Shown here in pieces: positions 5,425 through 5,932 of a DNA stretch of 5,932 nucleotides (the stretch's first letter is position 1; every line of letters starts with the position of its first letter). The stretch is taken from assembly GCA_018400395.1 (NCBI GenBank), contig JAGYMN010000075.1:1-5932 (forward strand), written 5' to 3'. The notes below the pieces were generated by a model. The model was not told where the DNA came from and ran no database searches. It worked only from the letters and a program-made list of their open reading frames with translations. Origin of the DNA: Actinomycetota bacterium. GTDB lineage: Bacteria; Actinomycetota; Humimicrobiia; Humimicrobiales; Humimicrobiaceae. Position numbers and translations under genes: made by a program.

Positions 5425-5932
5425 TCTTTAGGCCTTACCGCCTCTCCTATGTACATTGCGGAAAGCACCGCAAAAATATATGCCTGTATTGCCGATACAA
5501 ATATCTCAAATATGGTCATTATCACTGCAAATGGTACTATGGGAACTGCAACAATATAATTCTTAAAATAAACAATCAGTCCGAAAAGTACAAAGATAAT
5601 GGTGTGACCGGCAAGCATATTTGCCGTAAGCCTTATAAACAGTGAAAAAGGTTTGGCTATCATGCTTATTGTCTCTATGGGCACCACAATGACATACATC
5701 CATGAAGGTACTGCCGCCGGCGCTACGGTCCTTGCGATACCCCTGAACCCGTGCATTTTAAGGTTTGTAAACTGTACTGTGAAAAATACTATTATCGCAA
5801 GGGTTACGGGAACTAAGGGATTGGCTGTGGGTGTATATGCTCCTGGGATGATACCTATAAGGTTGTTTGCCAGGACGAATATAAAGATGCCGCTTATCAG
5901 GGGCACCCACCTGTCCCCCTCCTTTTTGCCTA
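5421..5932 (-). CDS. atpB: ATP synthase Fo subunit a (partial, N-terminus outside window)
   Basis: Stator subunit that forms the two ion half-channels against the c-ring. The frame stays open to the window edge, so the gene starts beyond 5932. A GTG at 5906 is an internal codon, since the frame is open upstream of it and the part from there would lack the first membrane segment. The visible 169 residues hold about four membrane segments. In fragment numbering, LANNLIGIIPG (20-30) fits the conserved NLLGLIPG motif. The essential arginine is Arg100 in FIRLTANMLAGH, equivalent to E. coli Arg210. Asn104, His109, Glu142 and Gln149 fall where E. coli has Asn214, Glu219, His245 and Gln252, so the His/Glu pair is swapped. 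The C-terminus is IGEAVRPKD. Several dozen N-terminal residues are probably missing. The stop is TGA, 47 bases before atpE. Confidence 0.96.
   Translation of the reverse strand, partial: GKKEGDRWVPLISGIFIFVLANNLIGIIPGAYTPTANPLVPVTLAIIVFFTVQFTNLKMHGFRGIARTVAPAAVPSWMYVIVVPIETISMIAKPFSLFIRLTANMLAGHTIIFVLFGLIVYFKNYIVAVPIVPFAVIMTIFEIFVSAIQAYIFAVLSAMYIGEAVRPKD

Noticed and set aside
5421..5906. Complete short subunit a starting at the GTG at 5906
   Set aside because: The frame continues open to the window edge, and the part from this GTG would lack the N-terminal membrane segment, so the gene is cut by the window edge.
1..5932. An N-ATPase (the alternative Na+-type F-ATPase cluster)
   Set aside because: That cluster begins with beta and epsilon genes and carries atpQ and atpR. 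Here the order is the canonical B-E-F-H-A-G-D-C with a delta gene, and the c subunit lacks Na+ ligands.

Overview
The whole window is one stretch of a bacterial F-type (F1Fo) ATP synthase operon, read entirely from the minus strand. In transcription order, from high to low coordinates, it holds atpB (subunit a, 5' end outside the window), atpE (c), atpF (b), atpH (delta), atpA (alpha), atpG (gamma), atpD (beta) and the first 12 codons of atpC (epsilon). This is the canonical bacterial order B-E-F-H-A-G-D-C. There are no plus-strand genes, RNA genes, mobile elements, CRISPR arrays or gene-free stretches over 60 bases. I see no promoter or terminator, so the transcription start and end probably lie outside the window.

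Layout: the Fo membrane part (a, c, b) lies at about 4583-5932. The peripheral stalk and F1 part (delta, alpha, gamma, beta, epsilon) lies at 1-4574. Gene junctions are tight. atpH and atpA overlap by 11 bases, atpF-atpH are 8 apart, atpA-atpG 9, atpG-atpD about 32, atpD-atpC 23, atpB-atpE 47 and atpE-atpF 56. Several ribosome binding sites lie inside or across the end of the preceding gene, which suggests translational coupling. Two genes (atpF and atpA) appear to start at TTG. The strongest Shine-Dalgarno sequence is before atpE, which fits the many c copies needed per enzyme.

Function: the a/c pair carries ions through the membrane and turns the c-ring. Gamma and epsilon pass rotation to the alpha3beta3 head, where beta makes or hydrolyses ATP, and b2-delta hold the head still. 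The main catalytic and transport residues are all visible: beta Walker A, Glu200 and DELSEED, the alpha arginine finger Arg367, the c carboxylate Glu59 and the a-subunit arginine. The enzyme therefore looks functional. The c subunit lacks the usual Na+ ligands, so proton coupling is the better guess.

Organism: a bacterium of moderate G+C that often uses ATA for Ile and AGG for Arg. The proteins look diverged from textbook model sequences, but I cannot name a phylum from sequence reading alone. This is an ordinary core-metabolism region. The findings are small: departures from conserved motifs in alpha, beta and c, and features of translation initiation. I found no new biological system.
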